Source of the DNA: Lachnospiraceae bacterium
Lineage (GTDB): Bacteria > Bacillota > Clostridia > Lachnospirales > Lachnospiraceae
DNA length: 57,806 bases
Direction of reading: 5' to 3'
NCBI GenBank assembly: GCA_022781985.1
Contig: JALESH010000043.1
Span: forward strand, 1-57,806
Below, piece after piece: positions 40,990 to 49,865 of this stretch (the first letter of the stretch is position 1; each line of letters begins with the position of its first letter). Made by a program: the position numbers and the translations under genes. The notes under the pieces are model-generated. The model saw nothing but the letters and a program-made list of their open reading frames with translations. It was not told the DNA's origin and did not search any database.

Positions 40990-42360
40990 ATGTTAGAGAA
41001 GCTGTTTAAACTAAAGGAGAACAGGACGAGTGTCAGGATTGAGGTCATGGCCGGTATAACCACATTCATGACCATGGCCTATATTCTGGCAGTAAATCCC
41101 TCAATCCTTTCTGTGGCAGGAATGGATGCCAACGGGGTGCTGATTGCCACCGCACTGGCTTCTTTTCTGGGTACTTTGATGATGGCCTTATTTGCAAACT
41201 ATCCCTTTGCACTGGCACCGGGCATGGGACTGAATGCATATTTTGCCTACACCGTTGTACTGCAGATGGGATATGCCTGGCAGGTTGCATTGCTGACCGT
41301 ATTTGTGGAGGGAATTATTTTTATTGTTCTGTCCCTGACCAATGTCCGCGAAGCCATTTTCAATGCCATTCCCATGACCCTGAAGGCAGCGGTAAGCGTA
41401 GGAATCGGCCTGTTTATTGCATTCATCGGTCTGCAGAATGCAAAGCTGATCATCAACGATGATGTCACGTTGGTAACCTACCAGAAATTTGCTGCAGCAG
41501 AATTTTCTACAGTGGGGATCACTGCTTTGCTGGCCCTGATCGGCGTGCTGATTACAGCAGTTCTGCTGATCAAGAATGTAAAGGGAGGTATTTTGTTTGG
41601 TATTCTCGGGACCTGGGTGCTGGGGATCCTCTGTGAGCTGACAGGCTTATATGTGCCAAATCCGGATGCGGGTTGGTATTCCACAATTCCCCATGCCATC
41701 ATCAGCCTTGACTTTTCCTCTATCGGCAATACCTTTGGACAGGTATTCAAGGCGGATTTCAGCTCTATCAACGTTTTGGACTTTATCACCATCATGTTCT
41801 CGTTCCTGTTTGTGGATCTCTTTGATACATTAGGAACTCTGATCGGTGTTTCCTCCAAGGCCAATATGCTGGATAAGAATGGCAGGCTGCCCCATATCAA
41901 GGGAGCCCTTCTGGCCGATGCCATTGCCACCACTGCAGGCGCGGTACTGGGCACATCCACCACTACAACCTACGTGGAGAGTGCTGCGGGTGTGACAGAA
42001 GGCGGCAGAACCGGCCTGACAGCCGTTGTAACAGGTCTGCTGTTCCTGCTGGCTGTTATATTCTCTCCCCTGTTTTTGACCATCCCGTCCTTTGCAACGG
42101 CTCCGGCTCTGATCATTGTAGGCTTTTATATGATGGGCTCCGTTGCCAAGATTAACTTTAGCGATATGACGGATGCCATTCCGGCGTTCCTCTGCATTGT
42201 TGCCATGCCTCTGGCCTACAGTATCTCAGAGGGTATTTCCATCGGTGTCATTTCCTGGACCATAATCAACCTGATTTCCGGCAAGGCCAGGGAGAAAAAG
42301 ATCAGCATACTGATGTATGTACTGACGGTATTGTTTGTTTTGAAGTATATATTCTTATAA
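40990..42360 (+). CDS. NCS2 purine permease (AzgA/PbuG type)
   Basis: This 456-residue membrane transporter has about 12-14 hydrophobic segments. The start RIEVMAGITTFMTMAYILAV and the motifs GMGLNAYFAYTVV and FDTLGTLIGVSSKANM are typical of the AzgA-like group that imports hypoxanthine, guanine or adenine with protons. Nearby nucleoside phosphorylase and deaminase genes support a role in purine salvage. Two binding sites (AGGAGG and AAGGAG) precede the ATG. I see no purine riboswitch in the 91-base gap, only a weak AT-rich hairpin (40911-40943). Confidence 0.93.
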   Translation: MLEKLFKLKENRTSVRIEVMAGITTFMTMAYILAVNPSILSVAGMDANGVLIATALASFLGTLMMALFANYPFALAPGMGLNAYFAYTVVLQMGYAWQVALLTVFVEGIIFIVLSLTNVREAIFNAIPMTLKAAVSVGIGLFIAFIGLQNAKLIINDDVTLVTYQKFAAAEFSTVGITALLALIGVLITAVLLIKNVKGGILFGILGTWVLGILCELTGLYVPNPDAGWYSTIPHAIISLDFSSIGNTFGQVFKADFSSINVLDFITIMFSFLFVDLFDTLGTLIGVSSKANMLDKNGRLPHIKGALLADAIATTAGAVLGTSTTTTYVESAAGVTEGGRTGLTAVVTGLLFLLAVIFSPLFLTIPSFATAPALIIVGFYMMGSVAKINFSDMTDAIPAFLCIVAMPLAYSISEGISIGVISWTIINLISGKAREKKISILMYVLTVLFVLKYIFL

Positions 42361-42368
42361 AGCGTAAA

Positions 42369-42405
42369 AGGAAGCATTCATGGCATGGGTGCTTCCTGCT
42401 TTTCA
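42369..42405 (+). terminator. Terminator after the purine permease
   Basis: AGGAAGCA (42369-42376) pairs with TGCTTCCT (42390-42397) and is followed by GCTTTTC. Confidence 0.6.
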
Positions 42406-42430
42406 CAATGGAAGGAGCCAGTCCCTTTTT

Positions 42431-43174
42431 ATGAAGGTAACATATATTTATCACAGTGGATTTGCCGTGGAGCTGAGCGGCTGCGTGCTCCTGTTCGACT
42501 ATTATAAGGGAAGGCTGCCCCGGTGGGAGAAGGATAAAAGACTCTATGTCTTTGCTTCCCACAGGCATGCGGATCACTTCAGCCTTAAAATATTTGACCT
42601 GGATCACCAATATAACAATGTACACTATTTTCTCAGCAATGATATCAGACTGAATGAGAAATATCTGGAAAGGAATCACATATCTGCCTCAGTGAAGGAG
42701 AGAATAACGGCCATAGGGAAAAATAAAGAGTTGATTTTTGATAAACCCGGTGGAAATGATGGGATAAAGCTGCAGACCCTCCGTTCCACAGATGAAGGAG
42801 TAGCCTTTATCGTGTCTGCAGAGGGCCGGTGCATCTACCATGGGGGAGATTTAAACTGGTGGCATTGGGAGGGTGAGACGTCCCTGTTCAATGAAAATAT
42901 GGCCCGGGATTACAGAAGGGAAATTGATTCGGTGGAGGGGATGCATTTTGATATCGCCTTTGTCCCTCTGGATCCCAGACTGGAATCTGCCTATTGCTGG
43001 GGTATGGACTATTTTCTGGAACACACCAGGCCTGAGAGGGTTTTTCCCATGCATATGTGGGACGAATATGGATATATAGAAAAATATAAAAACACATGGG
43101 CTGGCAGCCGTTACTCGGACAAGATTATGGAGATACACCAGCCGGGACAGGAATATAAAATATGGAATATATAG
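42431..43174 (+). CDS. Metallo-beta-lactamase fold hydrolase
   Basis: This is a 247-residue protein of the MBL superfamily. The metal motif HRHADH is at 44-49, with further His/Asp residues in YHGGDLNWWHWE near 140 and the C-terminal FPMHMWDEYGY. The sequence fits stand-alone MBL hydrolases of the YycJ/UlaG-like size class; the substrate is unknown. The ATG at 42431 is used because an upstream in-frame ATG at 42380 lies in the loop of the preceding terminator. The gene overlaps the MutS-like gene by 13 bases, so the two are probably translated together. Confidence 0.85.
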   Translation: MKVTYIYHSGFAVELSGCVLLFDYYKGRLPRWEKDKRLYVFASHRHADHFSLKIFDLDHQYNNVHYFLSNDIRLNEKYLERNHISASVKERITAIGKNKELIFDKPGGNDGIKLQTLRSTDEGVAFIVSAEGRCIYHGGDLNWWHWEGETSLFNENMARDYRREIDSVEGMHFDIAFVPLDPRLESAYCWGMDYFLEHTRPERVFPMHMWDEYGYIEKYKNTWAGSRYSDKIMEIHQPGQEYKIWNI

Positions 43175-44865
43175 TATTTACTCTGGCCATTTTTTTTGCT
43201 CTGGCCATGATCATGCTAAAGGGATATCTGGATGAGAGGAGAAAGCAGAAAAAATTTGCTGAATGGCTTTGGCAGAATCCGGGAGTCCTGCCCAAGGGGA
43301 GGGAGTATCATCCGGAGGACATGGAGAGAATAGCCCGTTATCTGAGAGCCCACAGCGGATCCTGCTTTCAGATTGATGATATTACCTGGAACGATCTGGG
43401 GATGGATCGGATATTCCAGAATATGAACTTCACATATTCAGCAGCCGGGGAGGAGTATCTGTATTATCTTCTCCACACACCCATACAGGAAGAGAAGAAC
43501 TCAAGTACTCTGGAAAATCATATCAGGTATTTTATGGAAAATACTGACCAGCGGGTAAGATATCAGATCCATTTTGCCAAAATAGGAAGAACCGGGAAGC
43601 ATTCCATCTATGAGTATCTGCACTATCTGGATCTGCTGGGAGACAGAAAGAATCTGGGCCACTATCTGGGGATCCTGTCAGTGGTACTGGCCTTTCTGTC
43701 CATGTTTTTTGTGGTGGAGCTGGGCATCCTGCTGGTCATCGGCACGCTCTGCCGGAATATCCTTGTCTATTTTAAAACCAGGAAGCAGATCGATCCCTAT
43801 CTCACCAGCTTCGGTTATATTTTGAGACTGTTGAGAAATGCAGAAGAGATGGAGAGACTGCCGGCGGGGGCTATGGAGGAGGAGATTGAGGAGTTGAAGG
43901 CCTGCCGGAAGAAAATGAAACGCTTTAAGGCCGGCTCCTATATCATCATGTCCTCCATGGGGATGGGCACATCAGGTAATCCTCTGGAAATCCTCTTGGA
44001 CTATCTGCGGATGGCTTTCCACCTAGATCTGATCAAGTTTAACAAAATGCTCTCCCAGGTGAGGAGGAATACAGAGGCTGTGGACAGGATGGTAAGCATC
44101 CTAGGATACATGGAAACGGTTATCGCCATCGGCTGCTATCGCAGGGCCAAGGAGGAATACTGTATCCCGCAGTTTGACAAGGAAAGAAGATTGGAGATGG
44201 AGAATGCCTATCATCCGCTGATAGAGCAACCGGTGAAGAACAGTATCTCAGCCCAAAAGGGCGTGCTTCTGACAGGCTCCAATGCATCAGGCAAATCCAC
44301 CTTTTTAAAAACGGTGGCTGTCAATGCCATTCTGGCCCAGACCATACACACCTGTCTGGCGGACAGCTACCGTGGGGCTCTGTACCGCATTATGTCCTCC
44401 ATGGCACTGCGTGACGATCTGGAGGGAGGAGACAGCTATTACATTGTGGAAATCAAGTCACTGAAGCGTATCTTAAATCAAACCGCTGAGGAGGGACAGC
44501 CTGTTCTCTGTTTTGTGGATGAGGTGCTCAGGGGAACCAATACGGTGGAAAGAATCGCGGCCTCCACCCAGATTCTTAAGAGCCTGGCCGGAAGAGAGGT
44601 TATCTGCTTTGCAGCTACCCATGACATTGAACTGACGCATCTGCTGGAAATGTATTATGACAATTATCATTTTGAGGAGGAGATTATAGAGGGGGATGTA
44701 CACTTTAATTATCAGCTGAAGACCGGCAGGGCCACCACCCGCAATGCAATCAGGCTGCTGGGAGTGATGGGTTATGAGGAAAAGCTGATTCAGGAGGCAG
44801 AGACACTGGCAGAGAACTTTCTGAAAGAGGGGATCTGGAGACTGCCGGAGCAGGCAGGACAGTGA
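43162..44865 (+). CDS. Membrane-anchored MutS-like ATPase
   Basis: This 567-residue protein has the C-terminal MutS ATPase domain but not the mismatch-recognition domain. Hydrophobic segments at 3-20 and about 172-210 predict membrane attachment. A lever-like helical region precedes the ATPase: Walker A GSNASGKST near 372, then a LADSYRGALYRI stretch and Walker B CFVDEVLRGTN, followed by ATHDIELTHLL. It resembles membrane-bound MutS homologues of Firmicutes, whose function is unknown. It is unlikely to act in standard mismatch repair. Overlap with the MBL gene suggests a joint role. Confidence 0.85.
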   Translation: MEYIVFTLAIFFALAMIMLKGYLDERRKQKKFAEWLWQNPGVLPKGREYHPEDMERIARYLRAHSGSCFQIDDITWNDLGMDRIFQNMNFTYSAAGEEYLYYLLHTPIQEEKNSSTLENHIRYFMENTDQRVRYQIHFAKIGRTGKHSIYEYLHYLDLLGDRKNLGHYLGILSVVLAFLSMFFVVELGILLVIGTLCRNILVYFKTRKQIDPYLTSFGYILRLLRNAEEMERLPAGAMEEEIEELKACRKKMKRFKAGSYIIMSSMGMGTSGNPLEILLDYLRMAFHLDLIKFNKMLSQVRRNTEAVDRMVSILGYMETVIAIGCYRRAKEEYCIPQFDKERRLEMENAYHPLIEQPVKNSISAQKGVLLTGSNASGKSTFLKTVAVNAILAQTIHTCLADSYRGALYRIMSSMALRDDLEGGDSYYIVEIKSLKRILNQTAEEGQPVLCFVDEVLRGTNTVERIAASTQILKSLAGREVICFAATHDIELTHLLEMYYDNYHFEEEIIEGDVHFNYQLKTGRATTRNAIRLLGVMGYEEKLIQEAETLAENFLKEGIWRLPEQAGQ

Positions 44866-44886
44866 AGAAGAAGGGAGACGGCGAAT

Positions 44887-45372
44887 ATGCAGAAGGTAAT
44901 GATATATACAGATGGGGCTGCCCGAGGGAATCCTGATGGACCTGGAGGCTACGGCACAATACTGCAGTTTGTAGATGCCAAGGGAACCCTCCATGAGAGG
45001 GAATATTCCGCAGGCTACCGCAAGACCACCAACAACAGGATGGAGCTGATGGCGGTCATCATAGGTCTGGAGGCTTTGACCAGACCCTGTGAGGTGGAGG
45101 TGGTATCCGATTCCAAGTATGTCACGGATGCCTTTAACCAGCACTGGATCGACGGATGGTTGAAAAAAAACTGGAAAACCAGCACCAACAAGCCAGTGAA
45201 AAATATTGACCTGTGGAAAAGACTGTTAAAGGCAAAGGATGGCCATCATGTGAAATTCATCTGGGTGAAGGGACACGATGGGCATCCGGAGAATGAGCGT
45301 TGTGACCTGTTGGCCACCACTGCAGCGGATGGAGACGGATTGCTTGACGATTGTGCAGATGAGGTGGTATGA
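44887..45372 (+). CDS. rnhA: Ribonuclease HI
   Basis: RNase HI cuts the RNA strand of RNA-DNA hybrids. The 161-residue protein carries the catalytic residues in IYTDGAARGNPDGPGG, RMELMAVI, VVSDSKYVTDAF and NERCDLLAT, and the basic handle region WLKKNWKTS. Length is typical of the bacterial type I enzyme. GGAGACGG precedes the ATG. The last residues (after about 150) are acidic and variable. Confidence 0.95.
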   Translation: MQKVMIYTDGAARGNPDGPGGYGTILQFVDAKGTLHEREYSAGYRKTTNNRMELMAVIIGLEALTRPCEVEVVSDSKYVTDAFNQHWIDGWLKKNWKTSTNKPVKNIDLWKRLLKAKDGHHVKFIWVKGHDGHPENERCDLLATTAADGDGLLDDCADEVV

Positions 45373-45413
45373 TAGACACAGGCAGATCAGTAAGGTACGG
45401 ACGGAGGGATATC

Positions 45414-45608
45414 ATGACAAACCTGATTTTGTTTATAAATTCTTTTTTATCTTATTTACTATTGTTTGCATTTACCGCAGTGCTGGTGGTTGTTGCATGT
45501 GTGGCGGGGGCAAAGTGGAGAAAAAGTACGGACGCCAGACAGGGCGGAGCCGCTGAAAAAACAGACTTGCCGGGTGCAGAGGACATGAAGCAGGGAAATA
45601 CCAAATAA
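45414..45608 (+). CDS. Small single-pass membrane protein
   Basis: This 64-residue protein has one hydrophobic helix at about 3-33 (LLLFAFTAVLVVVACVAG) followed by a short charged tail (KWRKSTDARQGG, then acidic). GGAGGG six bases before the ATG at 45414 supports this start rather than the one at 45369. I do not recognise a family. The small size and position between rnhA and a terminator suggest a minor membrane subunit or regulator, but nothing in the sequence gives a function. Confidence 0.65.
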   Translation: MTNLILFINSFLSYLLLFAFTAVLVVVACVAGAKWRKSTDARQGGAAEKTDLPGAEDMKQGNTK

Positions 45609-45662
45609 AATAGAAAATACAAAAGGATTCCGATTTGCTCCGGTTAAAAAAGAGCGGTTTGC

Positions 45663-45692
45663 GGGGTGTTCATAGCTATGGACACCTCTTTT
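45663..45692 (+). terminator. Terminator before the aminotransferase gene
   Basis: GGTGTTCATA (45665-45674) and TATGGACACC (45677-45686) form a nearly perfect palindrome around CATAGCTATG, extended by G-C and G-T pairs and followed by TTTT. Confidence 0.65.
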
Positions 45693-45749
45693 GCATGCTG
45701 TGGGAGAAACCATGCTTTAAAGTGTGGAGAAGCTGAAGGGAGAATGGGT

Positions 45750-46931
45750 ATGGAAATAAGATTTTCGGATAGAATGGGGAATTTTGAAGAGGGCATCTTC
45801 CAGGCTTTAAATGAAAAGAAGAATGAAAGGCTGGCACAGGGAAAGCAGGTATACAACCTTTCTGTAGGGACACCGGACTTTCAGCCGGCGCAGCATATTA
45901 TAGATGCTGTCATGCAGGCGGCTTCCAGACCGGAAAATTATAAGTATGCACTGGCTGACCTGCCGGAATTGACGGAGGCGGTGATCGGCCGGTTTAAAAA
46001 AAGATATGGGGTGGAGCTGGCCCCGGAGGAGATTATGTCCGTGTATGGCTCTCAGGAGGGGATGACCCATATTGGGCTGACACTCTGCAATCCTGGAGAC
46101 AGAGTGCTGGTTCCCAATCCGGGCTATCCCATTTTCTCTATCGGGCCAGCCCTTGCAGGGGCTGAACTGATCCCTTACGACCTGCTGCCGGAGAACCAAT
46201 TTCTGCCTGATCTGGAAGGAATGGATGAAGCTCTTTTGAAAAGGGTAAAATTTATGATTGTATCCTATCCTATGAATCCTATCGGCAGGACGGCTCCAAG
46301 AAGCTTCTATGAAAGGCTGATTGACTGGGCCAGAGAAAAGGAGATTGTCATCATCCATGACAATGCCTATTCGGATATTATCTATGATGGGAGAGAGGGA
46401 ATATCCATCCTCTCTGTGGAGGGGGCCCGGGAGGTCTGTGCGGAATTCTATTCCCTGTCCAAGTCCTATAATTATACAGGCGCAAGGATGGGCTTCCTTG
46501 CAGGCAGCAAGGAGATCGTGGACAGCTTCAGAAAGCTGCGCTCCCAGATAGACTATGGGATCTTTCTCCCTGTGCAGTATGGTGCAATAGCAGCATTGAA
46601 GGGTCCGGATGATATGATCAGGGAGCAGTGTGCCCAATACCAGAAGAGAAGAGATGCCCTCTGCGGAGGGCTTCGTTCCATAGGCTGGAACATACCCGAC
46701 AGCGAGGGGACTATGTTTGCCTGGGGTGCTATACCTGAGAAATTTGGTGCCGACGACACCGCCTTTGTCATGGAACTGATGGAAAAGTCGGGAGTGCTGT
46801 GTACGCCCGGATCCAGCTTTGGTTCTTTGGGCCGAGGACATGTGCGGTTTGCGCTTACCCTGCCTGTGGAACAGCTGCAGGAGGCAGTGCGGGCAGTGGA
46901 GGCATCCGGGATCCTGCTGCAGGCCGACTGA
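45750..46931 (+). CDS. Class I/II aminotransferase
   Basis: This PLP aminotransferase of 393 residues is of fold type I. The PLP lysine is Lys238 in SLSKSYNYTGARMGF. Other features are LSVGTPDFQPAQHI, GSQEGMTHIGL, NPGYPIFSIG, the Asp in DNAYSDIIYDG and the C-terminal carboxylate-binding Arg in HVRFALTLP. The sequence is closest in appearance to LL-diaminopimelate/aspartate-type aminotransferases, but the substrate is not certain. GGGAG lies seven bases before the ATG at 45750; earlier in-frame ATGs at 45666 and 45744 have poorer spacing or lie in the terminator. Confidence 0.88.
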   Translation: MEIRFSDRMGNFEEGIFQALNEKKNERLAQGKQVYNLSVGTPDFQPAQHIIDAVMQAASRPENYKYALADLPELTEAVIGRFKKRYGVELAPEEIMSVYGSQEGMTHIGLTLCNPGDRVLVPNPGYPIFSIGPALAGAELIPYDLLPENQFLPDLEGMDEALLKRVKFMIVSYPMNPIGRTAPRSFYERLIDWAREKEIVIIHDNAYSDIIYDGREGISILSVEGAREVCAEFYSLSKSYNYTGARMGFLAGSKEIVDSFRKLRSQIDYGIFLPVQYGAIAALKGPDDMIREQCAQYQKRRDALCGGLRSIGWNIPDSEGTMFAWGAIPEKFGADDTAFVMELMEKSGVLCTPGSSFGSLGRGHVRFALTLPVEQLQEAVRAVEASGILLQAD

Positions 46932-46986
46932 CAGTTCAGGCTCTGGCCGTCCCCCACGCTGCATTTGGATTTAATCAGATACAAGG

Positions 46987-47015
46987 TTGACACCGGCAGT
47001 CCATTCTTTTATACT
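46987..47015 (+). promoter_or_regulatory. Promoter for nrdD-nrdG-dut
   Basis: A consensus TTGACA (46987-46992) and TATACT (47010-47015) are spaced by exactly 17 bases. Confidence 0.75.
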
Positions 47016-47056
47016 AGATACTACCCACAAAATGTTGATGAGGGAAAGCAGATTTT

Positions 47057-47072
47057 TAACTATATATAGTAA
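47057..47072 (+). promoter_or_regulatory. Putative NrdR box
   Basis: The 12-base palindrome ACTATATATAGT (47059-47070), within a 16-base frame, closely matches the NrdR box core (acaCwAtATaTwGtgt). It lies downstream of the nrdD promoter. A weaker match (CCCACAAAATGTTG, 47024-47037) sits about 34 bases upstream, near the usual two-box spacing. NrdR represses ribonucleotide reductase genes. Confidence 0.55.
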
Positions 47073-47148
47073 TGGCCTGTGAATATTAGTTTGGTTCCCT
47101 ATAAGTGCAGAAGGAGGGGCTGCACAGGCTGACAGGAGGTTTGAGGAT

Positions 47149-49329
47149 ATGGAGACAGTTGCAGAAGAGAGCATGGAAAATTACGGAAGGCTCTTTCAGC
47201 CGGAAAGGGAGATCCGAGTAATTAAAAAGGATGGAAGCCTGGAGGCTTTTAATGTGCAGAAGGTGATCGATGCAGTAGGGAAGAGCGCATATCGGGCACT
47301 GACCCAGTTCACGGAGGAGGAAAAATGCCATATATGCCGATTTGTAGTGGATAAAGTAACAGAGCTGGGCCAGGATCGGATTCCCATACCGATAATGCAT
47401 AACATCGTGGAGAGCGCCTTGGAGGAGGTTAAGCCTATTGTTGCCAAGAGCTATCGGGACTATCGCAATTATAAACAGGACTTTGTTCGGATGATGGATG
47501 ATGTATACAAAAAAAGTCAGTCCATTATGTATATCGGAGACAAGGAGAATGCCAATACGGACAGTGCCTTGGTTTCCACCAAGAGAAGCCTGATTTTCAA
47601 TCAGTTCAACAAGGAGCTGTACCAGAAATTCTTTATGACCACGGAGGAGATTCAGGCCTGCCGCGACGGCTATATCTATGTCCATGACATGTCTGCCCGC
47701 CGGGATACGATGAATTGCTGTCTTTTTGATGTGTCCAGTGTGCTGACCGGCGGCTTTGAAATGGGAAATATCTGGTACAACGAGCCTAAAACCCTGGATG
47801 TAGCCTTTGACGTGATCGGTGATATCGTATTGAGTGCAGCCAGCCAGCAGTACGGCGGCTTCACCGTGCCGGAGGTAGATAAGATTCTGGAGCCCTATGC
47901 GGAAAAGACATATCAGAGAAGTCTGGAAAAATACAAAGATCTGGGAGTCGATGAGGAAAGGGCAGAGGCAGAAGCCTATAAGGATGTGGTAAGAGAATTT
48001 GAACAGGGATTTCAGGGCTGGGAATACAAATTCAATACGGTAGCCAGCAGCAGGGGGGATTATCCCTTTATTACTGTCACGGCAGGTATAGGCACCGGAC
48101 GTTTTGCCAGGCTGGCCACCATCTGCATGCTGAATGTAAGACGGAAGGGACAGGGAAAAAAGGACTGTAAGAAGCCGGTGCTGTTTCCGAAAATTGTCTT
48201 TCTGTACGATGAGAATCTGCATGGGAAGGGAAAGCCTCTGGAGGATGTCTTTGAGGCCGGGGTCAGGTGCTCTGCCAAGACCATGTATCCGGACTGGCTG
48301 AGCCTGACAGGCAAAGGATATATTGGTAGCATGTATAAACGCTACGGAAAGGTGATTTCCCCCATGGGCTGCAGAGCCTTCCTTTCTCCCTGGTATGAAA
48401 GAGGGGGCATGCATCCTGCCGACGAAAAGGATACCCCTGTTTTTGTGGGACGATTTAATATCGGTGCCGTTTCCCTGCATCTGCCCATGATTCTGGCAAA
48501 ATCCAGACAGGAAAGCCGGGATTTCTATGAGGTGCTGGACTACTATCTGAATCTGATTCGTCAGCTTCATATCAGGACCTATGCATACCTGGGAGAAATG
48601 CGTGCCTCCACCAATCCGCTGGCCTACTGTGAGGGAGGCTTTCTGGGAGGAAATCTGAAGCTGAGTGACAAGATCAAACCCATTTTAAAATCTGCCACCG
48701 CCAGCTTCGGCATCACTGCCTTTAACGAATTACAGGAGCTGTACAATGGTAAATCCTTGGTGGAGGATGGACAGTTTGCCCTGGAGGTGCTGGAGCATAT
48801 CAATAAAAGGGTCAATGAGTTTAAGGAGAAGGACGGCAACCTCTATGCCATCTATGGAACACCGGCAGAGAATCTCTGCGGCCTCCAGGTAAAGCAGTTC
48901 AGGGCAAAGTACGGCATCATTGAGGGGGTATCTGACAGAGAGTATGTGTCCAACAGCTTTCACTGTCATGTGGCGGAGGATCTGACCCCTATTGAAAAGC
49001 AGGATCTGGAATACCGGTTCTGGGAGCTTGCCAACGGCGGCAAGATTCAGTATGTCAAATATCCTGTTGACTATAACCTGGAAGCAATCAAAACGCTGAT
49101 CAGGCGCGCCATGGATATGGGATTTTATGAGGGAGTCAATCTTTCCCTGGCTTACTGCGATGACTGCGGGCATCAGGAGCTGGAAATGGATGTATGCCCT
49201 AACTGCGGCAGCCGAAATCTGACTAAAATTGACCGGATGAACGGTTACCTCTCTTATTCCAGAGTTCATGGTGATACCCGGCTGAATGATGCGAAAATGG
49301 CAGAAATAGCAGAAAGGAAGAGCATGTAA
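47149..49329 (+). CDS. nrdD: Anaerobic ribonucleoside-triphosphate reductase
   Basis: NrdD reduces ribonucleoside triphosphates to deoxy forms by a glycyl radical, without oxygen. The 726-residue protein starts with an ATP-cone (about 20-110: VIKKDGSLEAFNVQKVIDAV) for allosteric control. The large barrel domain follows. The C-terminal zinc site is CDDCG and CPNCG near 675-690, and the radical-bearing Gly699 lies in RMNGYLSY. The gap after the aminotransferase carries a strong promoter and a palindrome like an NrdR box. The activase gene follows after two bases. Confidence 0.96.
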   Translation: METVAEESMENYGRLFQPEREIRVIKKDGSLEAFNVQKVIDAVGKSAYRALTQFTEEEKCHICRFVVDKVTELGQDRIPIPIMHNIVESALEEVKPIVAKSYRDYRNYKQDFVRMMDDVYKKSQSIMYIGDKENANTDSALVSTKRSLIFNQFNKELYQKFFMTTEEIQACRDGYIYVHDMSARRDTMNCCLFDVSSVLTGGFEMGNIWYNEPKTLDVAFDVIGDIVLSAASQQYGGFTVPEVDKILEPYAEKTYQRSLEKYKDLGVDEERAEAEAYKDVVREFEQGFQGWEYKFNTVASSRGDYPFITVTAGIGTGRFARLATICMLNVRRKGQGKKDCKKPVLFPKIVFLYDENLHGKGKPLEDVFEAGVRCSAKTMYPDWLSLTGKGYIGSMYKRYGKVISPMGCRAFLSPWYERGGMHPADEKDTPVFVGRFNIGAVSLHLPMILAKSRQESRDFYEVLDYYLNLIRQLHIRTYAYLGEMRASTNPLAYCEGGFLGGNLKLSDKIKPILKSATASFGITAFNELQELYNGKSLVEDGQFALEVLEHINKRVNEFKEKDGNLYAIYGTPAENLCGLQVKQFRAKYGIIEGVSDREYVSNSFHCHVAEDLTPIEKQDLEYRFWELANGGKIQYVKYPVDYNLEAIKTLIRRAMDMGFYEGVNLSLAYCDDCGHQELEMDVCPNCGSRNLTKIDRMNGYLSYSRVHGDTRLNDAKMAEIAERKSM

Positions 49330-49331
49330 GC

Positions 49332-49865
49332 ATGAGGTATCACAATATTACAAAGGATGATATGTTGAATGGCGACGGTCTGCGGGTGGTACTGTGGGTC
49401 GCCGGCTGTTCCCACTGCTGCAGGGACTGCCAGAATCCAGTTACCTGGGATCCGGACGGAGGGCTTCTTTTTGATGAGGCTGCAAAGCAAGAAATCTTTG
49501 AGCAGCTGAAGATGCCCTATATTTCCGGCATCACCTTTTCCGGGGGAGATCCGCTGCATGCAGCCAACCGACTGGATGTGCGCCACCTGATGGAAGAAAT
49601 CAGGGAGCGGTATCCGGACAAGACGATATGGCTGTATACAGGAGACAGCTGGGAAAATATCCATCACTATCCTCTGATGAAATATGTGGATGTACTGGTG
49701 GATGGAGAATTTATGGCAGACTTAAAGGATGCTAGGCTTTTATGGAAGGGTAGCAGCAATCAGAGGGTGATTGATGTGCAAAAATCTTTACAGCGCAAAG
49801 AACTGGTATTGCATTGTGGGGATTATGAGCTGGAGGTGGGAAAGGATGGAGAGAATAAAGGTTAA
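49332..49865 (+). CDS. nrdG: Anaerobic RNR activating protein
   Basis: NrdG is the radical SAM enzyme that generates the glycyl radical on NrdD. The 177-residue protein has the cluster motif Cys26-x3-Cys30-x2-Cys33 in [13 protein letters not shown] and the SAM-site segment [14 protein letters not shown]. Its length is typical. It starts two bases after the nrdD stop and overlaps dut by 20 bases. Confidence 0.95.
   Translation: MRYHNITKDDMLNGDGLRVVLWVAGCSHCCRDCQNPVTWDPDGGLLFDEAAKQEIFEQLKMPYISGITFSGGDPLHAANRLDVRHLMEEIRERYPDKTIWLYTGDSWENIHHYPLMKYVDVLVDGEFMADLKDARLLWKGSSNQRVIDVQKSLQRKELVLHCGDYELEVGKDGENKG

Noticed and set aside
42380-42430. Upstream in-frame ATG that would lengthen the metallo-hydrolase by 17 residues
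   Set aside because: It lies in the loop of the permease terminator and has no ribosome binding site.
49231-49260. Loss of the glycyl radical site in NrdD because CGYLG is absent
   Set aside because: The equivalent NGYLSY keeps the glycine (Gly699), and this variant is common in Gram-positive NrdD.
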